A DNA stretch of 64,000 nucleotides from Pteria penguin (lineage: Eukaryota; Mollusca; Bivalvia; Pterioida; Pteriidae), in contig CM068584.1 of NCBI GenBank assembly GCA_035048485.1, forward strand, positions 59,893,739 through 59,957,738. Reading direction: 5' to 3'. A program made the translations under genes and the position numbers. The notes under the pieces are model-generated. The model was not told the DNA's origin. It made no database searches and was given only the letters and a program-made list of their open reading frames with translations. Of the stretch, positions 49,870 to 59,440 are shown piece after piece. How positions within the stretch are numbered: position 1 is the stretch's first letter; every line of letters starts with the position of its first letter.

Positions 49870-50477
49870 CTGAAATGACGACGATGATGACAGAGGTAAT
49901 GAAATAAATCTTTTATTAGTCGAGTTCGAAATTGAAGTCAAGTTTAACATGAATATAACATATGAAGAGACTCATGACGAGACAATGCAATACATTCACA
50001 TACTAATATTGTGTATGAAATTGAACGTAATAGATCAATTAATTATTGTAATATAATCGTTACGTAAGTAATTACATATAAAGCTTCATTTATATTTCAT
50101 GCAAATTGACAACTAAAAAGATAGTAAAATAGAGGAACTCAATTGTAGTTGCACTCTTTAGACATAGAGGTGTTTAAACTGACGAATTGAATACAACAGA
50201 CCAAAGCTTTAAGATGTAAATTTGTACAGAAAATTTGTGTATTAAATTAGCTATTTCTCGTCCACTATCTAGAACATAATAGACAATATAAAAATAATAA
50301 TAGTCGCTTCAAACAATAGGCGTAATTTAGAGTTGATAATAGAAAATCAAAACACTCTTAACAAGAATTAATATACAATAAATGAAATAATTTATCGCCA
50401 TACTGATTTAAAGAAATACTAACAAAACATACATGTAAATATATTTCTTACAAAAAGTGATAGTAAGTTTGTCCTAC
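49870..50477 (-). other. Intron-like GT...AG segment in the second LTR family
   Basis: Minus strand: module ...CGTCGTCATTTCAG, then GTAGGACAAACTTAC (50477), ending with a second module ...CGTCGTCATTTCAG at 49870. Same layout as LTR2 with different sequence. Confidence 0.6.
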
Positions 50478-50566
50478 CTGAAATGACGACGATGATGACA
50501 GAGGTAATGAAAGAAATCCTTTATTAGTCGAGTCCGAAATTGAAGTAAAGAAATCGGTACCCGAAA

Positions 50567-50576
50567 GCTTATATAG
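50567..50576 (-). promoter_or_regulatory. TATA box of the second LTR family
   Basis: Minus-strand CTATATAAGC, about 30 bases upstream of the first module with AATAAA, where transcription would be expected to start. Confidence 0.65.
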
Positions 50577-50946
50577 GCGACTCTGTCATAACCGGAGGAC
50601 AAACATTTTATGCATAATAAATTATTGAATTTGAATACAAAGCGTCAGGACATAATTGTTGAAAACATCTAAAATCCGGAAGACGTTTTAGCTTCAATTG
50701 CCCTGTGGTCAATATGTAAGTGTAATTATATCAAAACCGGAACAAAATAAACATGTACACATTCACTCTTTTGAAAAACTACAATAGAGTGTTTAATGTT
50801 TTATAAATAAATTTTGTTTCAAAAATAAAAAGAGACTATGAATATTTTAAAGTAATAATGACGTAAACTATGAAAATAATATAGATAATTGAAACTGAAA
50901 GGAATTTTAGCTTTTTATCAGGAGGGTATAAAATGACCGTATGATA

Positions 50947-51848
50947 TTACACTAAACAAACACGATAATAATTTGAAATACTTATGGTGGGACAATAAAA
51001 AATAAGCTGAATAAGGTTGTTGTAGAATGTTTCTGAGGCGGTGAGTGGAGTGATGTTGATTGTATTTGGTATGGAGATGGTTTGCTCTGTTTGTGTATTC
51101 ATAACATGAAATTGAGATGAGTGAATGGTAAGGGTTGACCACAGGTGACATGTGGTGCGAGTTGTAATACTTTCTATCTCTGTAGGTGGCGTGATGTCCC
51201 ATTTATCAGGACAGAGTGGTAGTTCCGCCAGTTGGACCAGTATGCAGTCAAAGCCAGTAGTGAGTTCTAAATGAATGATTGTTTTATGGGTACGCTTGAA
51301 TTTCTGCCAGACTCTGTAAGCGAGAATAAGTATAAAAATGGTGGTGATGATGGATAGTGTTACATATGGTGTGGTAAATGTTGTACATAGGTGTTCTGCT
51401 AAGGTTTTAGAGTTAGTAGTGTCAGGAAGGTTACTGTACACAAAGGAAAGGTGTGGATGAGAGGTGACAAAGGCTGAGGAGGGTTTACTAGCATGCAGTA
51501 GAATTAGTGCTGAATTGGGGGTTCGAATTTTGAAAAATGACCAAATGCGAGGGACACACCAGCAGCTACGGATGCTGCTATTGCGACATAACCACTTTTG
51601 TCATGGCATGAATCCACAGCAAAGTCAATTTGTCCAGCTAACATTGATTCTGAGAGAGTACGAAATGCATCCTCGTCTTTCTTAGCAACTTTAGACATTC
51701 TTTTTAAACTCATATGTTGTTGTTGATCAACAGCTAGATATTTAGAAAATGAATGATTAAAAATTTTGAAATGAGGAATTTTAATGCTGACAAAGTTTTG
51801 AAATGTAGTATCACTAAAGAAGTAAGATTTGGTGAATTCCAAAGGAAC
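50947..51848 (-). pseudogene. env: env of copy C: C-terminal half with membrane anchor
   Basis: Minus strand. It starts at the splice-acceptor exon boundary (51848). Only about 27 bases of the env N-terminus remain before a joint near 51822 that deletes about 1.36 kb, including the furin site, fusion peptide and coiled coil. From there DTTFQNFVSIKIPHF, the conserved AVDQQQHMSLKRM block and a hydrophobic GYVAIAASVAAGVSLAFG segment are read (to 51504). A second frame (51441-50947) gives a clear membrane span (TLSIITTIFILILAYRVW) followed by a cytoplasmic tail of about 110 residues with stop at 50947. This part shows what copies A and B lack. Confidence 0.8.
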
Positions 51849-51885
51849 CTGATGAGGAGAAGAAAAGAGAGAGAGTAAGGTGTGT
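51849..51885 (-). promoter_or_regulatory. Splice acceptor for env mRNA (copy C)
   Basis: Minus strand: pyrimidine-rich CTCTCTCTTTTCTTCTCC then TCATCAG, with exon start GTTCCTTTGGAATTCACC at 51848. In copies A and B the same GTTCCTTTGG follows gag sequence directly (42589 and 47726). Confidence 0.75.
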
Positions 51886-52039
51886 TGATCAGACTAAGAA
51901 GCACTAAGTCAGTATGTAAATACTGAAATTTCAACACAGAACTTTACACCAGAGAGGTAAGATAGGAAAGCCATATGGTAGGAGACTTAATAATACTATG
52001 ATGAGTAAATGATATAGAAGACCTAAATTAGTAGATGAA

Positions 52040-52300
52040 TTAAGACTTATTCTCTTTGAAACAAGTGTATTTCTTGTTTTTCTTGCGTTTTGTTCCCTTT
52101 TGTGTTGTAGTGATGTGGAAGGCTTTGACAATGGAAGGGGGAATGTGTTCTTCTGGTTTCCATGTTCTTTCCTTATAACATTGCCACTTTACACGGTAGT
52201 ATCTCTTTCCTTTCACCCATTTATATTTTATGAGTTTTTCCACATCATATTGCATAGGAGTTTGTGTGTTGTCATTTTGATGTGATGTCTGTGACGGTGT
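52040..52300 (-). pseudogene. Chromodomain at the end of pol (copy C)
   Basis: Minus strand. YDVEKLIKYKWVKGKRYYRV followed by KWQCY and TWKPEEHIPPSIV is the chromodomain pattern (Y.VE.I...G..Y.VKW..Y...TWEP...I). It ends with a lysine-rich tail and a stop at 52040. In chromoviruses such a domain fused to integrase steers integration towards modified histones. It lies one frame away from the integrase part, so a single indel separates them. The aromatic positions are mostly kept. Confidence 0.85.
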
Positions 52301-53103
52301 GACGTAGTCTGAGTAGGTTGAGACGAATCCTGAGTAGGCTGAGAGGAAGTCTGAGTAGGCTGAGACGATCCCTGAGTAGGCTGAGACGATGCCTGATAAG
52401 GCTGAGAGGAAGCCTGATTAGGCTGAGACGATGCCTGAGTAGGCTGAGAGGAAGCCTGAGTAGGACGAGATGATGCCTGAGTAGGCAGAGAAGGAGCCCG
52501 AGTTGGTTGAGGCAATGCCCGAGTAGGCGTTACATTATTTTCAGGAAGATAATCAAGTTCATTGGCAGGAGGTGGATTTAGATTTGGTCTATGCTCAGGA
52601 ACATTGTAATGTTTTAACCGACTTGCATTGACATAAGCTTTGAGTTCTTTGTGTGTAGCACAGTTTCTAATTTTGTAGGAATAGTTTGGTCCTTCAGCTG
52701 TTATGTAGTAGGGGCCATCCCAAGGTGAGTGTAGTTTGGGCGATAGGCCTTGTGGAACCCTTGTAGTATGTAAGAGAACAGAATCACCCACTTTGAAGGT
52801 TGGGACCTTAGTCTTTTTGTCATGCTGCTGTTTCTGTTTTTGTTGAGCCTCTCTGATGTTCTCAGTTGCTATTTCACGAGTTGTTTTGAGGTGCCTCATG
52901 AGTTCTGTTACATGGGACTTAGCGTCTTTGCTCATTCCATGTTTGGGTATGAGAGACGTATCAAATGGAAGGTTCATCTCCCTCCCAAATAGTAGATGGT
53001 ATGGTGATAAGTCAGAGGTTTGGGTGGACGGTCTCATTCTCAAGGCCATCAGGATCCCTGGAAGTATGTCAGGCCTGTTGACTTTGTCCTTGGTATTGCG
53101 CAC
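52228..53103 (-). pseudogene. pol: Integrase C-terminal part with GPY/F module (copy C)
   Basis: Minus strand, 291 residues open. It starts inside the integrase core (MALRMRPSTQTSDLSPYHLL, LLFGREMNLPFD), continues with VTELMRHLKTTREIATENIR, VGDSVLLHT and the GPY/F-type SPWDGPYYITAEGPNYSYKI, then a seven-residue repeat tail. This is the end of a Ty3/gypsy pol. Everything upstream (protease, RT, RNase H, integrase core D and D) is missing. At 53104-53112 the sequence switches to gag, so an internal deletion removed most of pol. Confidence 0.85.
52311..52505 (-). repeat. 21-bp coding tandem repeat (QPTQASS)n
   Basis: About nine units of 21 bp (plus strand CCTGAGTAGGCTGAGAGGAAG and variants) encode a QPTQASS-type linker between the GPY/F module and the chromodomain. 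Confidence 0.85.
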
Positions 53104-53112
53104 TTTGTCTCC

Positions 53113-53700
53113 TTAATGGATTGAATTGTTTCTTCTTGTTACTCGCCTTGATATTTAACGCAATGACTTCAGTGCGCACTGTGTCCCTGATTCGAGAAGT
53201 CAACGCCGCGCACAAATCAGCCATATTTGTTAAACTGGGTGTCTCCAGACATTCCAGCTCAGTCTTTGCTACTTGAATTGCATGTCTAAGTTCTTGGAAT
53301 GTTTTAGGTTTCTTTGGATATAATTTTGCCTTTTATTGTCCTTTTTAATCCGTTGATTGTAAATTGTACCTTGTACATCTCAGGTAGAGAGTGTCCCAAA
53401 GATATGCGTTCAGCTCTCTCCAAGTACTTTTCAGGTTCTTTCTCCGCATGCTGTTTTATTGACAGCATTGACAAATCTTGCCTTCAACGCCGCTTCAAAT
53501 TTGTCTTGTGACTTACTGCTCTTCAGAACGGGAATGGAACTGTTAGTGCAGTTCCATCCAATGAACATGCTATAGTTAGCATGGTCTCCATTTCTGATGG
53601 AGTCTTCTCCATGCGGCAAGGTGGCTCAGCCATGTTATTGAAGATTGGGTTCCATCATAGCGTTTTAATTTGATGGTTGACATAGTTCTGGTTTCAACGT
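53113..53700 (-). pseudogene. gag: gag of copy C, broken
   Basis: Minus strand. It aligns with gag of copies A and B (ALKARF near 53480; leader words such as GTTGAAACCAGAACTATGTC). A stretch of about 20 bases present in copies A and B is missing near 53475, and several small changes break the frame. The left end at 53104-53112 is the deletion joint to integrase. Confidence 0.65.
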
Positions 53701-53854
53701 CTGGTTCTAGTTCTGGTTCCGAATCTGACTGTAGTCATCTGAGACTCGAATGTACAGAGACTGGTGTACTTCTCGTTGCTACGCGTTTTGGAGTGTAATT
53801 AATGGGTTGGGTGTTCTTCACACTCCTCATGGGAAAGTCCGAGTTCTCCACCAA

Positions 53855-55905
53855 CTGTTACAGGGTTCGCTTTTCAACCAGGGGTTTCTGGTTTGGTTAT
53901 TTACTGTCTCTAATACTGAGTTCCTTAGGTGAACTCTCAAACTGAAACTATGACGGAGAGTAGATTTTTAGTTGCACATTTATTCTCCAGAGTCTAGCGA
54001 TGAAGTCATATAATGAATATAAAATATAGATTTCAACATGAAGTTTTCACAAATCATAAGTTACCATAACAACAAGGTTAATGGCACAGGTCATTCACAT
54101 AACAATTGTTATATTATAAATAATAACTCAAGTGAAACACATCAAGTGGCATAAAAACACCTACATTAAATGTTAAACACAACATATGTCATGTGGCAGA
54201 TGGTATCACAGAGTATGAGTCAAAATGACCTAATTTAGGTATAAATACAATACCTACTGCTATAAAAATGTGCATACTTAAAATGAAATGAACATTAAAT
54301 ATGAAATACTAATTTGACTAGTAAAACCTCTTAAAAATGATTGGGGAAATTTAGATCAAAAGTATAGCACTTGGTTGTTACAAAAGACCAGTATTTGAGG
54401 AGAGTGAAAGAACAAATTTATAAAAAAGGTAACCAGATGATTGACAAATACATCTTTACGAAATCAGTAAGTTACTGAATAAAAGTTTTTATATACTTAC
54501 AAACTTAGTGAACACATAAGGATCTAAAGTTTGATCAGACCACGTTTTCAAATATTATGTTTTGTTTTGCCATACGTTAAAACAATTTGTTAGGTAGCTA
54601 ATATTTGAACCAAAACGTTTTCTAAATTCCGGATGAGACTTGATAACATTGCTGTGCAGTATCAAGCAAGATGGTATTTGTGACAGTGACTTTCGTATCT
54701 AATAGAAGTTAGCTACAACTTCTAGTAAGCCATTTCTACACAACATACATGTATAGCACTTGGCTGTTACAGGAGACCAGTATTTGAGGAGAGTGAAAGA
54801 ACAAATTTATAAAAAAGGTAACCAGATGATTGACAAATACATCTTTACGAAATCAGTAAGTTACTGAATAAAAGTTTTTATATACTTACAAACTTAGTGA
54901 ACACATAAGGATCTAAAGTTTGATCAGACCACGTTTTCAAATATTATGTTTTGTTTTGCCATACGTTAAAAACAATTTGTTAGGCAGCTAATATTTGAAC
55001 CAAAACGTTTTCTAAATTCCGGATGAGACTTGATAACATTGCTGTGCAGTATCAAGCAAGATGGTATTTGTGACAGTGACTTTCGTATCTAATAGAAGTT
55101 AGCTACAACTTCTAGTAAGCCATTTCTACACAACATACATGTATAGCACTTGGCTGTTACAGGAGACCAGTATTTGAGGAGAGTGAAAGAACAAATTTAT
55201 AAAAAAGGTAACCAGATGATTGACAAATACATCTTTACGAAATCAGTAAGTTACTGAATAAAAGTTTTTATATACTTACAAACTTAGTGAACACATAAGG
55301 ATCTAAAGTTTGATCAGACCACGTTTTCAAATATTATGTTTTGTTTTGCCATACGTTAAAACAATTTGTTAGGCAGCTAATATTTGAACCAAAACGTTTT
55401 CTAAATTCCGGATGAGACTTGATAACATTGCTGTGCAGTATCAAGCAAGATGGTATTTGTGACAGTGACTTTCGTATCTAATAGAAGTTAGCTACAACTT
55501 CTAGTAAGCCATTTCTACACAACATACATGTGCAAATACTTGTACAATATGAATAATATTTAGAAAACAAGAAAATTACTGAAACAAAACATGAAACATA
55601 TAAAACATACATTTGAAAAATTGTGTAAGTTATATTTCACGAAATACAAAGTACAATAAGGAGTCCTACATGAGATTATGACGGAGAGTAAGTTCTTAGT
55701 TGCACATTTATTCTTCAGGGTCTAGCGGTAAAGTGACGCTTTGTATGCTAGACACTTAACTCTCCAAAATTACACGTGACCCAGGTAGGACTTGAATAAA
55801 AGAATCTAATATAGATTACGAAAATTCTTAAAAAGTTAATATTAGAGTAAAACTTAATTCAATTACATTTTTATAATGAAGGGCTGCATTTACTTCATGA
55901 TAATT
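53855..55905 (-). repeat. LTR4 (5' LTR of copy C), long form with triplication
   Basis: It matches LTR2 from the end next to the PBS through both AATAAA modules and the GT...AG segment (donor changed to CATGTAGGA at 55671-55664). Then it has an internal deletion near 55788 and is cut off at about 55905 before the TG end. It holds three tandem copies of a 390-bp unit present once in LTR2. Confidence 0.8.
54362..55530. repeat. 390-bp unit in three near-identical tandem copies
   Basis: GTATAGCACTTGG starts at 54362, 54751 and 55141 (periods 389 and 390). The second and third units are almost identical. LTR2 has one unit (about 44090-44510). Confidence 0.95.
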
Positions 55906-56122
55906 ACCTTATATCATAAAATGCAAATACAAATTGACAATAGTCAGGAAAATGGTAAAATATGGCGTTGGTTCGAATCCTTATTAAAATAACGCAATAC
56001 TAAAGAGTAAATACTTGAAAATAATTTGCCTTTTAATCAAACAAAATAATTGTCAAATGATACTGGTTCGAATCTTCAACACACCATCACTTGTGATAAA
56101 TGTTCACATATAGAATGGGAAG
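55906..56122. other. No gene recognised
   Basis: Short AT-rich spacer. Two GGTTCGAATC words (about 55972 and 56069) recall tRNA B boxes but lack convincing A boxes. Confidence 0.4.
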
Positions 56123-56311
56123 TTACCTCGAGTCTAGAGATTTGGGTTCTTCTGGTCGCAACGCCTGACGGGTCCTGTTCGCCATACGAATCAGGTTAGC
56201 GGGCTTGGGTCTAGAGGTCTCGGGGGCGTTGAGGTCAGTGGAGGTCGACACCACGTCTTCCACGATAGATGGCCCGGATTTAAAAACGTCATCGGTAGCG
56301 ACAGCCTTTAC
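56123..56311 (-). CDS. Last exon: conserved FLYWCH-protein C-terminal block
   Basis: Acceptor CCATAAATAG. It encodes VKAVATDDVFKSGPSIVEDV, then NLIRMANRTRQALRPEEP and LDSR before TAA at 56123-56125. It is GC-richer than the flanks, as expected for a retained exon. Confidence 0.6.
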   Translation of the reverse strand, partial: VKAVATDDVFKSGPSIVEDVVSTSTDLNAPETSRPKPANLIRMANRTRQALRPEEPKSLDSR

Positions 56312-58892
56312 CTATTTATGGAATATTCTAATTTAAAGTATTTCATTAAATGAAAATACATATACTACCGTATATATCATAAAATGAAAATACATAGGGT
56401 AGATACATATACTTCCGTATATATCATAAAATGAAATATGAGTGGTAGTAGAATACGAAGTTAACATCAACAAACCAGCAATATATAATATCAAGTATTA
56501 TAATTACTGTAATATGAAATATTGGTAATATTCCATATATGTATTATTATACCTTGTTCTTAATTGTCTCGATCTTCACACGTCCAGGTGTATACACTTA
56601 GCATATTCTAACTATTGAATCCAATAATTCACCAACATTTTTACAAATCGAAATCACTTGTAGAATGACAACTTATATCTATGTATTTGGGAATCGAACC
56701 TACAGCACATTACATTTCATTGGCAATATAAGAACGTTCACCATTGCATACACTTATATGTGGGTACAATGATTCACAATTAAAATTCGTAGCGGAATGA
56801 CATTTTAAATCGTACGTACATATAAAATACTTATGATATGTCAAAGTGTGATATGATGGAAAACATTATACCCCGACAGTATAAGCGAACCCCTCAGAAT
56901 CTACCAGACGGGCTCCACCACGCCGAGTACCGGTCTCGAATAGGGTGTAGGAAACTGGAGGGGCTGACATATGCTCAACTGCAGATGCAAACGAACCGTC
57001 AGTGATAGAACCGAAATAAAAGATATTTATGTAATTATTACTATATGTATCGATGTGTAGGTTTTCATGTATACACATTATAGTTTATTTATCAAACTAC
57101 AAATTATAGGATAAAATATACAACAGATTGACGCATCTCATCTTATACCTAAGTTATGATAAGCTAAACATTTCAACATAGAATGGAATTCAACCTCCAT
57201 GTCTATTTTGCATATGACAAAGCACATGCATATATGTTTGTAAGTTCATAATATAAATAAACAAATAGGGGCGGGCAGGATTAGAGAGAGGGGAAGGTAA
57301 GGGGTGGGAGAGGGGAGGCTAGGTGGGGATAAATTTGTCCAAATACTATGTATCAAAGTTTATTTTAGATGAAATAAAAATTGTTTTGAGTTTGCATAAT
57401 TAATCCTCAGAATTTATTAGACTTACTCTTCAGCGACATTTCTCTCAACGTGGAAGGAAGTAGATATGTTGAAATCTGGAGAAGCAAGAGCGACAGGAGA
57501 AGTGACTGTTTCTGTAGAAATGTTATGGGGGAATGTTGGCCTCGGAGAGGGTGGCGACGGAGGGGGTGGTGGTGTGGCAGGGGTTGTTGGCTGTTCACAT
57601 ATGTCCATGGGTTCCTATAATTGAGATATGATAACATTGTTATGATCATATAAATTTCTTATAACAATAACATACGAACAATACACTGGAAATCTCGCAA
57701 TTTGCTGGGATTTCCTATATTTATTTCTTTCGCTATGGGAGTTGGGTGTTAATTGACACCTTCCTTCGTCCCAATCTTTATTTACATACATGCCTCCTCT
57801 TGCAAACATATATAATGCAGTAGTACAATACAATGATAGTTATTTATGAAAATGCATTTAAAGCAATTGATCAAGTAACCATTAGACAGACTACTTTATC
57901 CACAGACATACGTCAGATGAAGTAAACACTCTGTGGTGACATAAATTTATAATGCAATATATAAAATATATACATGTGGACAAAACATAGTATTGGATGA
58001 AAATTATCAATAGAAATTGACTTTACTGTGGGACCGTTTGGACAGGAAGTGTCTGTAGAAATAAATCAGATTATGCGAACAATATAAAGCACAACAAACG
58101 ATTCGTGTTATGATCATCTTATCGAACAACTTAAAATACCAGTAGTAATACTTTAATTACAAATAACAATTTGGGGCAGGCGTGGTGTAGTGGTTAAGCG
58201 CTTGGCTTGCGGCGCCGACGATCCGGGTTCGATTCCCGGGTTGCGCCACTATGTTTAAGAGGTTGGTAACCTCCTGCTGCCATGTCGCGATATAACTGAA
58301 ATATTGTTGAAAGCGACGTAAAACACCAACCAACCAACCAACCAACAAATAACAATTTGAATTTTAAATTCAAGTTTTATCTAACATAGAATAAAATTGT
58401 TTGTTTCTGTATGGAAAAAGATCCCAAAACTTAAGTCGTAAATAACTAATAAAAATCAAAGAAAAAACCCCAAAAATAAAATGAATAATAAAACAAACGA
58501 CATACACTTACAAATTCTTAAAATTCTATTTTTGAGATCGTATATATCAAATTATGCAATAAAAATTTTGGTGTCCGAAATCCTTTAAATCAGTTAGAAA
58601 ACCCACAAGAATGATTGATTTTCAAATAAAACTTAACTAAAGATAAACACAAATACAGGGTGAATCAAATAAAGAATTAGCTGAAACAGTACTGTCTTTG
58701 AATCTAACCATTGCCACAGTCGAATAACATCTATTTCGTTCGTATTTACCATTAGCTGCATTATGAATAATCCTAACATATATGTATGTACTTACCGGTT
58801 TTGCAGGTCCTATGTTGCCACATGGAGCAACCGTCGCACTGCACCGCCTCGTCTTCTTCTAAAACTTCTCTTCTACACTCAATGCACGACAT
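56123..58892 (-). CDS. Multi-exon gene with PHD-like and FLYWCH-type segments
   Basis: Minus strand. Exons supported by splice sites: 58892-58796, 58052-58027, 57614-57427, 56978-56872 (weaker), 56596-56553 (weak) and 56311-56123 with the stop. Exon phases agree across the first three. The product starts with a CxxC...CxxC...H..C zinc-binding segment, then a proline-rich linker, then TRRGGARLVDSEGFAY, a FLYWCH beginning. It ends with DVFKSGPSIVEDV and RMANRTRQALRPEEP, a block that in animal relatives lies between FLYWCH and a MULE transposase domain. No transposase follows. A DNA-binding role is inferred. The FLYWCH core (W.C, C, HxH) is not found, so the gene may be incomplete or decaying. 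Confidence 0.6.
56640..56800 (-). other. tRNA-like SINE fragment in the last part of the gene
   Basis: Minus strand: ATAAGTGTATGCAATGGTGAACG then GTAGGTTCGATTCCC (B box, about 56703-56689). It lies where FLYWCH-core exons would be expected and may have displaced them. Confidence 0.4.
56872..56978 (-). CDS. Exon 4: FLYWCH N-terminal segment
   Basis: Acceptor GCATCTGCAG. It encodes SYTLFETGTRRGGARLVDSE then GFAY, like the F..S..GG.KL....GY.Y start of FLYWCH fingers. Possible donor GTCGGG|GTATAA. Confidence 0.5.
57427..57614 (-). CDS. Exon 3: proline-rich linker
   Basis: Acceptor AATTATAG, donor GAAGA|GTAAGTC. It encodes EPMDICEQPTTPATPPPPPS, then a T/S-rich end to VERNVAEE. 188 nt, ending in phase 2, which does not fit exon 4 directly, so an exon may be missing. 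Confidence 0.6.
58027..58052 (-). CDS. Exon 2: 26-nt micro-exon
   Basis: TTTATTTCTACAG precedes 26 coding bases (ACACTTCC...CCCACA), then GTAAAG. It adds TSCPNGPT and brings phase 1 to phase 0, matching exon 3. Confidence 0.55.
58174..58344 (+). mobile_element. tRNA-derived SINE (family 1) in an intron
   Basis: Head GGGCAGGCGTGGTGTAGTGG with a good A box, B box GGGTTCGATTCCC, body ending CTGAAATATTGTTGAAAGCG and ACGTAAAAC, then (CCAA)n. Perfect 15-bp flanks ACAAATAACAATTTG (58159-58173 and 58345-58359). It looks young. Confidence 0.95.
58796..58892 (-). CDS. Exon 1: PHD-like zinc-binding segment
   Basis: It starts MSCIECRREVLEEDEAVQCD and continues with GCSMWQHRTCKTG. The spacing CX2C...CX2C...HX2C is that of a PHD/zinc-ribbon start. 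The donor CCG|GTAAGTAC is near-perfect. Phase 1. Confidence 0.75.
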
Positions 58893-59389
58893 TTTGGAAA
58901 TGACAATCAAACCTCGAGACCGCTTATATATACCCATCATGGCTTCAACATGGCTTCTTTTATAATTTTTTTCTACCATGATGTTGTCTATTGTTTTTTC
59001 ATTCCCCAAAAATCCAACCGCTAACGGGGTACTTGGTTTAATTGCATGGCTTGGTGCATTGAATACATTAGATTGGCTTCTTTTTAAAGCCATCAACTAC
59101 ATAGATAATTAATCGATCCTTTGTCAAAATAAATCATTAGCATATTATTAAATATAAACAGACCATTAAACATTATCTGGGGGTATTTTTTAGATCGTAG
59201 TACCAGTGCCTAATAACGAAATTATACTTCCGTCTTCTTTATATAAAATATATCTTTTAACCTTCAAATATGCGATGCTGAGGTTAAGTACATAGATTAC
59301 CATTACATATTACAACATATCCATACATCACTGAAATACTAAACACCCGAATTTAAAACTGAATTGCTTAATAAACGAGTTTCATATTA
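58893..59389. other. No gene recognised; likely promoter side of the FLYWCH gene
   Basis: Upstream region of exon 1. In-frame codons extend to 59096 but lack the character of the exon, so I chose the ATG at 58892. No TATA box is convincing. Confidence 0.35.
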
Positions 59390-59404
59390 CCACGGTTTGG
59401 TGAC

Positions 59405-59440
<36 letters not shown>

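Larger units (their letters stand above)
49805..50951 (-). repeat. LTR of a second family, downstream of env copy C
   Basis: Minus strand, probably starting TGTAATATCATACGG at 50951 where the env stop codon lies, and ending near ACCCGTTGTGATAG at about 49805. It has a TATA box and a duplicated AATAAA module around a 608-bp GT...AG segment (49870-50477). Its sequence is unrelated to LTR1-4, although it sits at the 3' end of copy C. Confidence 0.6.

Noticed and set aside
36142..50560. Shared word AGTAAAGAAATCGGTA near 36142 and 50545
   Set aside because: It lies in LTR-like sequence in both places, but the surrounding sequence does not align, so common origin is not supported.
58157..58348. 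63-residue minus-strand open frame
   Set aside because: It is the antisense of the SINE at 58174-58344.
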